From assembly GCF_036346855.1 (NCBI RefSeq), contig NZ_CP107841.1, positions 2,608,001-2,672,000 of the forward strand: DNA of 64,000 nt, read 5' to 3'. Position 1 is the first letter of the stretch. The number at the start of each line of letters is the position of its first letter. This DNA is from Streptomyces europaeiscabiei (GTDB lineage: Bacteria; Actinomycetota; Actinomycetes; Streptomycetales; Streptomycetaceae). Of this stretch, positions 54,065-62,983 are shown in pieces. Made by a program: the position numbers and the translations under genes. The notes beneath the pieces were generated by a model, which saw nothing but the letters and a program-made list of their open reading frames with translations, made no database searches and was not told the DNA's origin.

Positions 54065-54105
54065 CACTTCGGGCCCGCATCCTGGGTGGATGCGGGCCCG
54101 AAGTG
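54065..54105 (-). terminator. rpsA terminator, 18-bp perfect hairpin
   Basis: CACTTCGGGCCCGCATCC (54065-54082) pairs perfectly with its reverse complement at 54088-54105 around a 5-base loop. It starts 29 bases after the rpsA stop codon. Confidence 0.85.
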
Positions 54106-54133
54106 TTATCGGCTAGACCTCAGCCGTGTGCGT

Positions 54134-55636
54134 TCAGCTCTGGCCGCCGGCCAGCTTCTCGCGAAGGGCAGCCAGGGCCTCGTCCGAAGCCAGGGCACCG
54201 GAGGTGTCCGCGCCCTCGGAGGAGTACGACGAGCCACCGCCGCTCGCGGCCGGAGCCGCACCCGCGGAGTCGCCGCCCTCGGCCGCGGCGGCGGCGTCGG
54301 CCTCGCGGGACTTGATGACCTGGGCCTGGTGCTGCTCGAAGCGCGTCTGCGCCTCGGCGTACTGGGTCTCCCACACCTCACGCTGGGACTCGAAGCCCTC
54401 GAGCCAGTCGTTGGTCTCGGGGTCGAAGCCCTCGGGGTAGATGTAGTTGCCCTGGTCGTCGTACGACGCGGCCATGCCGTACAGCGTCGGGTCGAAGTCG
54501 ACCGTGGCCGGGTCGGCACCGAAGGCCTCGTTGGCCTGCTTCAGCGAGAGGCTGATGCGACGACGCTCGAGGTCGATGTCGATGACCTTGACGAAGATCT
54601 CGTCGTTGACCTGGACGACCTGCTCCGGGATCTCCACGTGGCGCTCGGCCAGCTCGGAGATGTGGACCAGACCCTCGATGCCCTCGTCCACGCGGACGAA
54701 CGCACCGAACGGAACCAGCTTCGTGACCTTACCCGGGACGACCTGACCGATCTGGTGCGTCCGGGCGAACTGCTGCCACGGGTCTTCCTGCGTCGCCTTC
54801 AGCGACAGGGAGACACGCTCGCGGTCCATGTCGACGTCGAGGACCTCGACGGTGACTTCCTGGCCGACCTCGACAACCTCGGAGGGGTGGTCGATGTGCT
54901 TCCAGGAGAGCTCGGAGACGTGCACGAGACCGTCGACGCCACCCAGGTCCACGAAGGCACCGAAGTTGACGATCGAGGAGACGACGCCGGAGCGGACCTG
55001 ACCCTTCTGCAGGGTCGTGAGGAACGTCTGGCGCACCTCGGACTGGGTCTGCTCGAGCCAGGCACGGCGGGACAGAACCACGTTGTTGCGGTTCTTGTCC
55101 AGCTCGATGATCTTCGCCTCGAGCTCCTTGCCCACGTAGGGCTGGAGGTCGCGGACACGACGCATCTCGACGAGGGACGCCGGCAGGAAGCCACGGAGGC
55201 CGATGTCGAGGATGAGACCACCCTTGACGACCTCGATGACGGTACCGGTGACGATGCCGTCCTCTTCCTTGATCTTCTCGATGGTGCCCCAGGCGCGCTC
55301 GTACTGGGCGCGCTTCTTCGAGAGGATCAGGCGGCCTTCCTTGTCCTCCTTCTGGAGAACAAGGGCTTCGATCTCGTCGCCGACCTTGACGACCTCGTTC
55401 GGGTCGACGTCGTGCTTGATCGAGAGCTCACGGCTCGGGATGACACCTTCGGTCTTGTAACCGATGTCGAGGAGAACCTCGTCCCGGTCAACCTTGACGA
55501 TGACGCCGTCGACGATGTCGCCATCGTTGAAGTACTTGATCGTCTCGTCGATAGCGGCGAGGAATGCTTCCTCGTCACCGATGTCGTTGACCGCAACCTG
55601 CGGGGTGGTGGCGGTGATCTCGGTGCTGCTCGTCAT
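54134..55636 (-). CDS. rpsA: 30S ribosomal protein S1
   Basis: A 500-aa S1 protein that brings mRNA to the 30S subunit. Four consecutive S1 domains are clear, starting near DGDIVDGVIVKVDRDEVLLDIG, then GIVTGTVIEVVKGGLILDIG, VRSGVVSSIVNFGAFVDLGG and VVPGKVTKLVPFGAFVRVDE, the usual four-domain form of actinobacteria. The C-terminal 70 residues are acidic and Ala/Ser-rich. ATG 55636 has no clear Shine-Dalgarno sequence (CCCTTTCCCAC precedes it), as often for S1, and the leader is long. It is divergent from a methyltransferase gene; both promoters must be in 55640-55950. Confidence 0.97.
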   Translation of the reverse strand: MTSSTEITATTPQVAVNDIGDEEAFLAAIDETIKYFNDGDIVDGVIVKVDRDEVLLDIGYKTEGVIPSRELSIKHDVDPNEVVKVGDEIEALVLQKEDKEGRLILSKKRAQYERAWGTIEKIKEEDGIVTGTVIEVVKGGLILDIGLRGFLPASLVEMRRVRDLQPYVGKELEAKIIELDKNRNNVVLSRRAWLEQTQSEVRQTFLTTLQKGQVRSGVVSSIVNFGAFVDLGGVDGLVHVSELSWKHIDHPSEVVEVGQEVTVEVLDVDMDRERVSLSLKATQEDPWQQFARTHQIGQVVPGKVTKLVPFGAFVRVDEGIEGLVHISELAERHVEIPEQVVQVNDEIFVKVIDIDLERRRISLSLKQANEAFGADPATVDFDPTLYGMAASYDDQGNYIYPEGFDPETNDWLEGFESQREVWETQYAEAQTRFEQHQAQVIKSREADAAAAAEGGDSAGAAPAASGGGSSYSSEGADTSGALASDEALAALREKLAGGQS

Positions 55637-55960
55637 GTGGGAAAGGGCTCCGGTACGGACAGAGAGTCGTAGGTACTGCTTACGCCGGGAGCCCGTTTCG
55701 CTCTGCAGAAGGCCGGACAGCCAAGGAAGCGCCACACCAGGACCGAAAGATCCGGTGGCGCCTCGACAACCGAGGGGACATACATACAGATGCGAGCGCA
55801 ACCTGCTACGTCTGAGGTGCGCAGGCCCGCAGCGCAACTTGTAGCATACGGGGGCAGCCAGGCAGGGTCAATGCGCGAAGGCGCACACCCGGGGCGGAAC
55901 GCCGCAAACCCGGCACAAAACCTGTCCCGTGAGGCCACGCAGGCCTGGGAGACCCCTTTC

Positions 55961-56878
55961 GTGACACCACCGGAGCGGGTCGGGCCACGCAGGTTACGGA
56001 AGAGTACGACGAGGGAGCCGATCATCCAAGAGCCTGTAGTCCACGAAGCCGCCGAGACCCACGGGGCCCCCGGCGCACCCGAGGCCGACGAATCGGAGGC
56101 CACCCGGCGCGAGGCCGGGATGACGGAGAGTTCCCGGGCCAACCGGGGCTGGTGGGACCGGAACGCCGACGAGTACCAGATCGAGCACGGCACGTTCCTC
56201 GGCGACGACCGTTTCGTCTGGGGCCCGGAAGGGCTCGACGAGGTGGAGGCGGAACTGCTGGGGCCGCCCGAGGAACTGAAGGGCAAGGACGTCCTGGAGA
56301 TCGGCGCAGGTGCCGCGCAGTGTGCGCGCTGGCTGGCCGCCCAGGGGGCCCGTCCGGTCGCCCTGGACCTCTCCCACCGCCAGCTCCAGCACGCCCTGCG
56401 CATCGGGGGATCGTTCCCTCTGGTGTGCGCCGACGCCGGCGACCTGCCCTTCGCGGACGGCTCCTTCGACCTGGCGTGCTCGGCGTACGGGGCGCTGCCC
56501 TTCGTCGCCACCCCCGTGCGGGTGCTGCGGGAGGTCCGCCGCGTCCTTCGCCCCGGCGGCCGCTTCGTCTTCTCGGTGACCCATCCGATCCGCTGGGCCT
56601 TCCCCGACGAGCCCGGCCCGGAGGGCCTGTCCGTCTCCGGCTCCTACTTCGACCGCACGCCGTACGTGGAACAGGACGAGGAGGGGCGGGCCGTGTACGT
56701 CGAGCACCACAGGACGATCGGCGACCGCGTGCGGGACGTCGTGGCGGCCGGCCTGAGGCTGGTCGACCTGGTGGAGCCGGAGTGGCCCGCCTGGAACACC
56801 TCCGAGTGGGGCGGGTGGTCCCCGCTGCGCGGGAACCTGATCCCGGGGTCGGCGATCTTCGTGTGCGAGCGGGACTGA
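55961..56878 (+). CDS. Class I SAM-dependent methyltransferase
   Basis: A 305-aa methyltransferase (UbiE/Methyltransf_11 type). After an acidic low-complexity N-terminal part come GWWDRNADEYQIEHGTFLGD, motif I DVLEIGAGAAQCARWLA, ALDLSHRQLQHA, ADAGDLPFADGSFDLACSAY and RRVLRPGGRFVFSVTHPI. The C-terminal YVEHHRTIGDRVRDVVAAG... is the cap. I chose GTG 55961 (GGGAG about nine bases upstream); an ATG at 56117 (MTESSRANRG) is the shortest likely form and an ATG at 55790 the longest. The acceptor is unknown. It is followed by hrpB on the same strand. Confidence 0.88.
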   Translation: MTPPERVGPRRLRKSTTREPIIQEPVVHEAAETHGAPGAPEADESEATRREAGMTESSRANRGWWDRNADEYQIEHGTFLGDDRFVWGPEGLDEVEAELLGPPEELKGKDVLEIGAGAAQCARWLAAQGARPVALDLSHRQLQHALRIGGSFPLVCADAGDLPFADGSFDLACSAYGALPFVATPVRVLREVRRVLRPGGRFVFSVTHPIRWAFPDEPGPEGLSVSGSYFDRTPYVEQDEEGRAVYVEHHRTIGDRVRDVVAAGLRLVDLVEPEWPAWNTSEWGGWSPLRGNLIPGSAIFVCERD

Positions 56879-56958
56879 AGCGGGACGGGGCCGGCGGGCG
56901 ACGAGGAAGAGGCACGCGCGCGTAGAGGATGTTTTCGGGGGCGTACGACACTGGGGGC

Positions 56959-59520
56959 GTGATCCGTTACGACGCCCTGGACGCGCTGCCCGTGCGCGCT
57001 GCCCTGCCCGCTCTGGACGACGCTCTGGAGGGACACGGCACCGCCGTCCTCGTCGCGCCACCCGGTACCGGCAAGACCACGCTGGTGCCGCTGGCCCTGG
57101 CGGGACTGCTGGACGGCGGGCCGGTACGGCGGGTGGTCGTCGCCGAGCCTCGGCGGATCGCGGCGCGGGCGGCGGCGCGGCGGATGGCGTGGCTGCTGGG
57201 CGAGAAGGTCGGCGGGAGCGTCGGTTACACCGTGCGCGGCGAACGGGTCGTCGGGCCACGTGCGCGCGTGGAGGTCGTCACGACGGGTGTACTGCTGCAG
57301 CGGTTGCAGCGGGACCAGGAGTTGCCGGGCGTCGACGTCGTGGTGCTCGACGAGTGCCACGAACGGCATCTGGACGCCGACACGGTGGCGGCGTTCCTGC
57401 TCGACGTGCGGGAGGCGCTGCGGCCCGAGCTGCGGCTGGTGGCGGCGTCGGCGACGACGGACGCGGAGGGCTGGGCGCGACTGCTGGGCGGGGCGCCTGT
57501 GGTCGCGGCGGAGGGGGTGTCGTACCCGGTCGAGGTGGTGTGGGCGCCGCCGCCCCGTCCGGTACGGCCGCCGCACGGGATGCGGGTGGACCCGGCGGCG
57601 CTGTCACATGTGGCGTCGGTGGTGCGGCGGGCGCTGGCCGAGCGGCGGGGGGACGTCCTCTGTTTCCTGCCCGGGGTGGGCGAGATCGCACGTGTGGCCG
57701 GGCAGTTGGGGGGTCTCGGTGACGTGGACGTGCTCCAGGTGCACGGGCGGGCGCCGGCTGCCGTGCAGGACGCGGTGCTGGCGGGCGGGGAGCGGCGCCG
57801 GGTGGTCCTTGCGACCTCGGTGGCGGAGTCCTCGCTGACGGTGCCCGGGGTGCGGGTGGTCGTCGACTCCGGGCTGGCGCGGGAGCCGCGCGTCGACCAC
57901 GCGCGGGGGCTCAGCGCGCTGACGACGGTACGGGCCTCGCAGGCGGCCGGGCGGCAACGCGCCGGGCGAGCCGGGCGCGAGGCCCCCGGCGCGGTCTACC
58001 GGTGCTGGACGGAGGCCGAGGACGTCCGTCTGCCGCGCTTCCCCTCGCCGGAGATCAAGGTGGCCGACCTGACCGCCTTCGCCCTCCAGGCGGCCTGCTG
58101 GGGCGAGCCGGACGCCTCCGGGCTCGCCCTTCTGGACCCGCCCCCGAGCGGGGCGATGGCCGCGGCCCAGAGCGTCCTGTCCGCGATCGGCGCGGTCTCC
58201 CCCACCGGGCACGCCACGGACCGGGGTGTACGCATGTCCCGTCTCGGTCTGCACCCCCGGCTGGCCCGCGCCCTCCTGGACGCGACGCCGAAGGTGGGGG
58301 CCGAGCGGGCTGCCGAGATCGTCGCGTTGCTGAGCGAGGAGCCCCCGCGGGAGTACGGCGACGACCTCACCGCCGCGCTACGGGCCGCCCGGCGCGGGGG
58401 CGACGCCTACGCGGCTCGCTGGCGCACGGAGGTCCGGCGCCTGCGGACCGCGTCGGCGCCCGTTCCTGCGGCGGAGGTCGCCGGGGTGGGTGGTGGTTCC
58501 CGGCCCGCCGCGACGGAGGGCGCGGCCGGTGGGCGGGCGGGTGCCGGGGAGGAGTGGGGGGTCGGGGTCGTGGTGGCGCTCGCGTTTCCGGAGCGGGTGG
58601 CGTGGGGCGGCAAGGGGTCGTTCCTGATGGTCTCCGGGACTCGGGCCGAGGTGGCGGAGGCGTCCGGGTTGCGGGGGGTGCCCTGGATCGCCGTGGCGGT
58701 CGCCGATCGGGCGGTGGGGGCGGGCCACGCGCGCGTGCGGCTCGGGGTCGCCATCGACGAGGGGGTCGCCCGGGAGGCGGCCGCGCCTCTCCACAGTCGG
58801 GGCGAGGAGGTCGTCTGGAGGGACGGGGACGTCGTTACCCGGCGGGTGGAGCGGCTGGGGGCCGTGGAGTTGGCGGTGCGGCCGTTGCGGGAGGCGGCGC
58901 CCGGCCTCGTACGGGAGGCGTTGCTGGAAGGGCTGCGGGTCGAGGGGCTCGGGCTGTTGCGGTGGTCCCAGGACGCCGCGCGGTTGCGGGAGCGGCTGAG
59001 CTTTCTGTGTGCCCGGCTCGGAGCGCCCTGGCCCGACGTGTCCGACAGTGCCCTGCACGCGCGCGTGGAGGAGTGGCTGGAGCCGGAGTTGAGCCGGGCC
59101 CGGCGGCGGGCGGACCTCGGGCGGATCGATGCCGGGGAGGCGCTGAAGAGGCTGTTGCCGTGGGCCACGGGGGACGCCGTACGGCTGGACGAGCTGGCGC
59201 CCGAGCGGATCGAGGTGCCGAGCGGGTCCCGGGTGCGGGTCGACTACGCGCGGCCCGAACAACCGGTGCTGGCGGTGAAGCTGCAGGAGATGTTCGGGCT
59301 GCGGGAGTCGCCCGTACTGGCCGGGGTGCCCGTGCTGGTGCATCTGCTGTCCCCCGCCGGGCGGCCCGCCGCCGTGACCGCCGACCTCGCCTCGTTCTGG
59401 AGGGACGGATACAAGGCCGTACGGGCGGAGTTGCGCGGGCGGTATCCCCGGCATCCGTGGCCGGAGGACCCGGCGACGGCCGAGCCCACCCGGTACACGA
59501 ACGCGCGGCTCAGGCGTTGA
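56959..59520 (+). CDS. hrpB: ATP-dependent RNA helicase HrpB
   Basis: An 853-aa DEAH/RHA-type helicase. Motif I is VAPPGTGKTTLVPLAL, motif II is VVLDECHERHLD (DECH), motif III is ASATT, and motifs V/VI are LATSVAESSLTVPGVRVVVDSG and AGRQRAGRAGREAPG. The C-terminal HrpB_C domain ends PSTAEP-like as DPATAEPTRYTNARLRR. Its role in bacteria is poorly known (mRNA processing or RNA remodelling). GTG 56959 (IRYDALDALPV) is chosen; an upstream ATG frame adds 10 residues. It overlaps the convergent DUF3068 gene by 11 bases. Confidence 0.93.
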   Translation: MIRYDALDALPVRAALPALDDALEGHGTAVLVAPPGTGKTTLVPLALAGLLDGGPVRRVVVAEPRRIAARAAARRMAWLLGEKVGGSVGYTVRGERVVGPRARVEVVTTGVLLQRLQRDQELPGVDVVVLDECHERHLDADTVAAFLLDVREALRPELRLVAASATTDAEGWARLLGGAPVVAAEGVSYPVEVVWAPPPRPVRPPHGMRVDPAALSHVASVVRRALAERRGDVLCFLPGVGEIARVAGQLGGLGDVDVLQVHGRAPAAVQDAVLAGGERRRVVLATSVAESSLTVPGVRVVVDSGLAREPRVDHARGLSALTTVRASQAAGRQRAGRAGREAPGAVYRCWTEAEDVRLPRFPSPEIKVADLTAFALQAACWGEPDASGLALLDPPPSGAMAAAQSVLSAIGAVSPTGHATDRGVRMSRLGLHPRLARALLDATPKVGAERAAEIVALLSEEPPREYGDDLTAALRAARRGGDAYAARWRTEVRRLRTASAPVPAAEVAGVGGGSRPAATEGAAGGRAGAGEEWGVGVVVALAFPERVAWGGKGSFLMVSGTRAEVAEASGLRGVPWIAVAVADRAVGAGHARVRLGVAIDEGVAREAAAPLHSRGEEVVWRDGDVVTRRVERLGAVELAVRPLREAAPGLVREALLEGLRVEGLGLLRWSQDAARLRERLSFLCARLGAPWPDVSDSALHARVEEWLEPELSRARRRADLGRIDAGEALKRLLPWATGDAVRLDELAPERIEVPSGSRVRVDYARPEQPVLAVKLQEMFGLRESPVLAGVPVLVHLLSPAGRPAAVTADLASFWRDGYKAVRAELRGRYPRHPWPEDPATAEPTRYTNARLRR

Positions 59521-60502
59521 CCGGCTCGGAGGCCGGGGGCCTGCTGGACTCCGGTTCGCCGCGCCCGCGGCCGCGGGCCTCGACGTAGAGGGAGAGGGCG
59601 AGGAGCAGGATGCCGAGGCCGAGGAAACCCCAGGGCAGGTAGGACGTCATGAGGAGGACGAGCAGGCGCTGGGACTTGACCAGGTCGACGGTGTGCTCGA
59701 TGTAGTCCTCGCGCATCTTCACGTGGCCGGCGAAGGCGGTCACCTTCTCGCGGTCGCCCAGGAGCGCGCCGCCGCGGAGTTCCTCCTTGTGGATCTCCTC
59801 GCCGTAGACGGGGGCTCCGGTGACGGGCTCCACCCAGAACTTGCGGACGGTGGTGTACCAGCGGGTCGTGCCCGTCCCGGCGACCGTCTCCCGGGTGATG
59901 CCCTCGACGGGCATGGTGCGGGGGAAGGGGACCTCGGTCCAGGGGATGGTCTGCTCGAAGTAGTAGACCTCGACTCCCCGGAAGTCCTGGGTGCCCTTGT
60001 AGTGGATGGGGGCGGTGATCCGGGCCTGGGCGTCGAAGTACTCGTAGTCCCTCTTCTCCGTGAGGAAGGGCCACTTGAATTCCAGACCCTCCCGTTTCAC
60101 GGGGTCGCCGTCGACCATCTCGCCCTTGGCGTGCACGGGTTCCTGGGTGTGGGCGTCGAAGATGTAGCGCTCGGGGATCCTGGAGACCATCTTGCCGTCC
60201 GGGCCCTGGACGTACGACAGGCCGTCCCAGACGACGACGTCCCGGTCGGTGTTCTTCTCGATCTCCTCGGAGGCCTCCACGTTGCCCTTGAGGGTCTGCA
60301 CGATGGTGACCTCGGGCACCGTTTTCGCGGTCATCGTGCCGTAGTCGAGGAGGGTCGCGTCCTTCGCCTCCAGGACCATGTCCTGGTACTGGTTCGCCGG
60401 GATCTTGGCCAGGTTCGGGAAGGCGTACCAGCGCAGCAGTGGGGACAGGGCGGTGAAGAACACGGCGAGCGCGAGCAGGATCAGACCGGCCCTACGGCGC
60501 AT
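59510..60502 (-). CDS. DUF3068 domain membrane-anchored protein
   Basis: A 330-aa actinobacterial protein. A membrane anchor lies at the N terminus (AGLILLALAVFFTALSPLLRWY) and another at the C terminus (LLVLLMTSYLPWGFLGLGILLLALSLYV), with a 230-residue beta-rich domain outside the membrane between them. Family landmarks include LTEKRDYEYFDAQARITAPI and PIHYKGTQDFRGVEVYYFEQ. The function is unknown; relatives (PorA-pore-region or coat-type proteins) are thought to act at the cell envelope. It follows a 44-aa SPW_0924 gene in the same direction. Confidence 0.9.
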   Translation of the reverse strand: MRRRAGLILLALAVFFTALSPLLRWYAFPNLAKIPANQYQDMVLEAKDATLLDYGTMTAKTVPEVTIVQTLKGNVEASEEIEKNTDRDVVVWDGLSYVQGPDGKMVSRIPERYIFDAHTQEPVHAKGEMVDGDPVKREGLEFKWPFLTEKRDYEYFDAQARITAPIHYKGTQDFRGVEVYYFEQTIPWTEVPFPRTMPVEGITRETVAGTGTTRWYTTVRKFWVEPVTGAPVYGEEIHKEELRGGALLGDREKVTAFAGHVKMREDYIEHTVDLVKSQRLLVLLMTSYLPWGFLGLGILLLALSLYVEARGRGRGEPESSRPPASEPVNA

Positions 60503-60555
60503 CTCGGCCTCCCTCCCGGGCGGTTGCGGACGTGCGGCCGCCCTCGGCTGTGCGG

Positions 60556-60690
60556 CTATGGATGTGCGGGGACCGTCGTCAGCAACGGCTTCGGTGACGT
60601 CTCCCCCGTCGGTGAGCCCAGCGCCGTGATCGTGAACACCAGGGCGAAGGCGAGGGCGAGACCGGTCGCGGCGGCGATCAGGGCGCGCAT
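60556..60690 (-). CDS. SPW_0924 family small membrane protein
   Basis: A 44-aa protein: one hydrophobic helix (ALIAAATGLALAFALVFTIT) and a Thr/Pro-rich tail ending TTVPAHP. The composition and position directly upstream of the DUF3068 gene match the SPW_0924 family of Streptomyces. ATG 60690 has GGGAGGT seven bases upstream. It is too short for most ORF callers. It is 53 bases upstream of the DUF3068 start, so the two probably share a transcript. Confidence 0.8.
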   Translation of the reverse strand: MRALIAAATGLALAFALVFTITALGSPTGETSPKPLLTTVPAHP

Positions 60691-60798
60691 ACGGACCTCC
60701 CGACTACGGGCCTCACGACAACGGGAACTGATACTTCGTCAGGTCCGGCACCGTAGCAACGGCTGGGCGAGATGAGAACACGTTGCACACACACACAA

Positions 60799-60832
60799 CG
60801 GCGGCGCCCCTCCCGGAAGAGGGGCGCCGCCG
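60799..60832 (-). terminator. Terminator after the lytic transglycosylase gene
   Basis: CGGCGGCGCCCCT (60799-60811) pairs perfectly with AGGGGCGCCGCCG (60820-60832) around an 8-base loop. On the minus strand it is followed by TTGTGTGTGTGTG, which gives a weak U-rich tail. It lies 28 bases after the stop. Confidence 0.82.
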
Positions 60833-60859
60833 TGGCCGTACGGACGGCCGGTGTGCCGA

Positions 60860-62620
60860 CTAGGACTCGCTGGGGCTCGGCGTCACCGGCCCGGCCGTCT
60901 CCGTCGGCTCGGCCGACTCTGCGGGCGCCTCCACCTTCAGTTCGAGCGTGAGGGTCGCGCCGCCCTCGGTCTCGACGTGGAGCAGGAACGTGCCGGTGGC
61001 GTCGTCCGAGTACAGCTTCGGAAGCTTGAGGAGGCCATCGGTCCCGGTCTCCAGGGCGAGGGTGCGTACGGGCTTGCCGTCCGCACCCTGGAAGTAGGGG
61101 CCCTTGTCGTTCTCGGTGAGGTCGACGAGCGACTTGACGAGGGTCGCCTTGACGGCGACCTTGTCGGCGACCTCGCCCCGGTAGGTGGCCTTGACCTCGA
61201 CCTGCTCCGCGAACTCGCCGTTCGGGACGCAGGTCAGCGCGGTGGTGCCGGTGCGGGCGAGGGCGTCGGCCCGGCGGGCGGTGACGGTGACCTTGTGCTC
61301 GAGGGCGGTCACGGAGCGGCCCACGACGGTGGCGCGGACCGTGACGGCGCCGGTCTTCTCGCCTGCCACGAGTGCGGGGGCGGTGGCCTTGCCCACGCTG
61401 TTGGTGATGACGGTCGCGACCTTCTCGCCACCGGTGAAGGTGGTGTCGGTGTCACCGGCGATCGTGAAGCGGACCCGGACCTTCGCCACGGCCTTGCCCG
61501 CCTTGGTCTCCGTGCGGGCGGCGAGTTTGCCGGTGAAGGTGTCGCCGGCCATGGCCGTGAGGTTCGCCGCGCCCGCGTTCTCCAGGTGGTGCACCGTGTC
61601 GGTGGGGGTGGCCGGCGTCGAGGGCGGCGTGGTGGCGGGCGGGGGCGGGGTGGTGGTGCCGCCGCCGGACGGCTCTTCGGTGCTCGGCTTGTCCGTCTTC
61701 GGCGGCGTGGGGCTGGGGTTCGGCGTGGAGGTGCCGTTGCCGTTGCCGTTTCCGCCATTGCCGTTGCCGGTGTTGTTGCTGTTGCCGCCGCTGGGCGTCT
61801 CGGGCAGGGAGCCGGTGCCGTCCGGGATCTCGTGGGTGCCCTTGCGGTAGTACTCCAGCCACGTCATGACGGTGTTGTAGTACTCCGTCGAGTTGTTGTA
61901 GCTGAGGATCGCGCTGCGCAGGTTGGCGTCGTTCGACAGGTCCCAGTCGAAGCGGCACAGGTAGTGGCCGGCGGCGAGGGCCGCGTCGTAGACGTTGTTG
62001 GGGTCCTTGGCGCCGTCGTCGTTGCCGTCGCGGCCCGCCCACTCCCAGGTGGAGGGGATGAACTGCATCGGGCCGACCGCCCGGTCGTGCGTGGTGTCGT
62101 CGTCGTACGCGCCGTTGTCGGTGTCGCTGATGTTGGCGAAGCCGTTGCCGTTGAGCGGGGGGCCGAGGATCTTCTTGCCGATCGTGGTGCCCTCGGCGTC
62201 GACACGGCCGCCACTGGCCTGACCGGACTCCACCTTGCCGATGGCTGCGAGGAGTTGCCAGGGCAGGTTGCAGCCGGGCTTGGACTCGCGCAGGGACGCC
62301 TCGGCCTTCTTGTAGGCGTCGAGGACGGTCGCGGGTATACCGCGCTCGGAGCCGCCCGTCGTGCCCGAGGTGTCACCCGTACCCGTCGTCGGGTTGGGGC
62401 TGTCGAGGGGCGGAAGGTCCGTGTAGTAGCGCGAGTTGCCCGAGGCGGTGTCGTCGGCCAGGGTGCTCATCTCCGGCGACGGCGCGCCCGCGGCCTGTCT
62501 GCCCGCACTGTCGGTGGTCACTCCCGGGGCCTGGGAGGCGGCGAGCGCCGCTACCGTGGCCGCGGCCAGGGCGGTCGTGGCCGCCCCCTTGCGGAGCCTC
62601 AAACCGAACTGCGCCGCCAT
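60860..62620 (-). CDS. Secreted lytic murein transglycosylase with repeat-rich C-terminal domains
   Basis: A 586-aa exported protein. The signal peptide is in LRLRKGAATTALAAATVAALAASQ. The SLT domain (about residues 95-260) has the catalytic Glu in AAIGKVESG and the VGPMQFIPSTW motif; it cleaves peptidoglycan glycan strands. A Gly/Asn-rich then Pro/Thr-rich linker (about 270-340) and two Ig-like beta domains of about 90 residues follow (AAARTETKAGKAVAKVRVRF..., EVKATYRGEVADKVAV...). The C terminus is Glu/Ser/Pro-rich. ATG 62620; the upstream frame is Arg-rich. The Ig-like domains may bind wall polymers. Confidence 0.9.
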   Translation of the reverse strand: MAAQFGLRLRKGAATTALAAATVAALAASQAPGVTTDSAGRQAAGAPSPEMSTLADDTASGNSRYYTDLPPLDSPNPTTGTGDTSGTTGGSERGIPATVLDAYKKAEASLRESKPGCNLPWQLLAAIGKVESGQASGGRVDAEGTTIGKKILGPPLNGNGFANISDTDNGAYDDDTTHDRAVGPMQFIPSTWEWAGRDGNDDGAKDPNNVYDAALAAGHYLCRFDWDLSNDANLRSAILSYNNSTEYYNTVMTWLEYYRKGTHEIPDGTGSLPETPSGGNSNNTGNGNGGNGNGNGTSTPNPSPTPPKTDKPSTEEPSGGGTTTPPPPATTPPSTPATPTDTVHHLENAGAANLTAMAGDTFTGKLAARTETKAGKAVAKVRVRFTIAGDTDTTFTGGEKVATVITNSVGKATAPALVAGEKTGAVTVRATVVGRSVTALEHKVTVTARRADALARTGTTALTCVPNGEFAEQVEVKATYRGEVADKVAVKATLVKSLVDLTENDKGPYFQGADGKPVRTLALETGTDGLLKLPKLYSDDATGTFLLHVETEGGATLTLELKVEAPAESAEPTETAGPVTPSPSES

Positions 62621-62983
62621 TGAGTGAACCCCTCCCGGTGGTCGAACGCCTCGGCGTTCTTCCCGTCTATGGATGCCGCGGGCATTTCTCCGGTTTCCCT
62701 GCCCAGGTACACCGACTCCGGAGTTCCGGTCTTGGTTGCCCTGTTCCGGCATTCCATTCCCAGAAATCCGGTGGCCACCACCCCCGACCGGCGCGACGAC
62801 CCAGGCGACCCTACGACAACTTCCGTCGCCCGGACACCCGTTCGTGCCCGATATTCACCTATTGGCCATATCGGTTTGCTGTCGCGCGGGCACCTTCGGA
62901 GGAGCGGGCACGGGTCGCGCATACTGGCGACCGTTCATCGCCGGGCCGACCCATCCGGCCAAAGTACGTCACAGGGGGACGAC
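62621..62983. other. Divergent promoter region, no gene
   Basis: 363 bases between the lytic transglycosylase start and the DUF4184 start. It is less GC-rich in places (62840-62890). Cell-wall-hydrolase genes of streptomycetes often have c-di-AMP (ydaO-type) riboswitches, but I could not match the aptamer consensus here. ACTCCGGAGT at 62717-62726 is a perfect palindrome. Confidence 0.4.

Noticed and set aside
62621..62983. c-di-AMP (ydaO/yuaA) riboswitch before the lytic transglycosylase
   Set aside because: Expected from biology of wall hydrolases, but I could not align the conserved aptamer segments. An Infernal search with RF00379 would decide.
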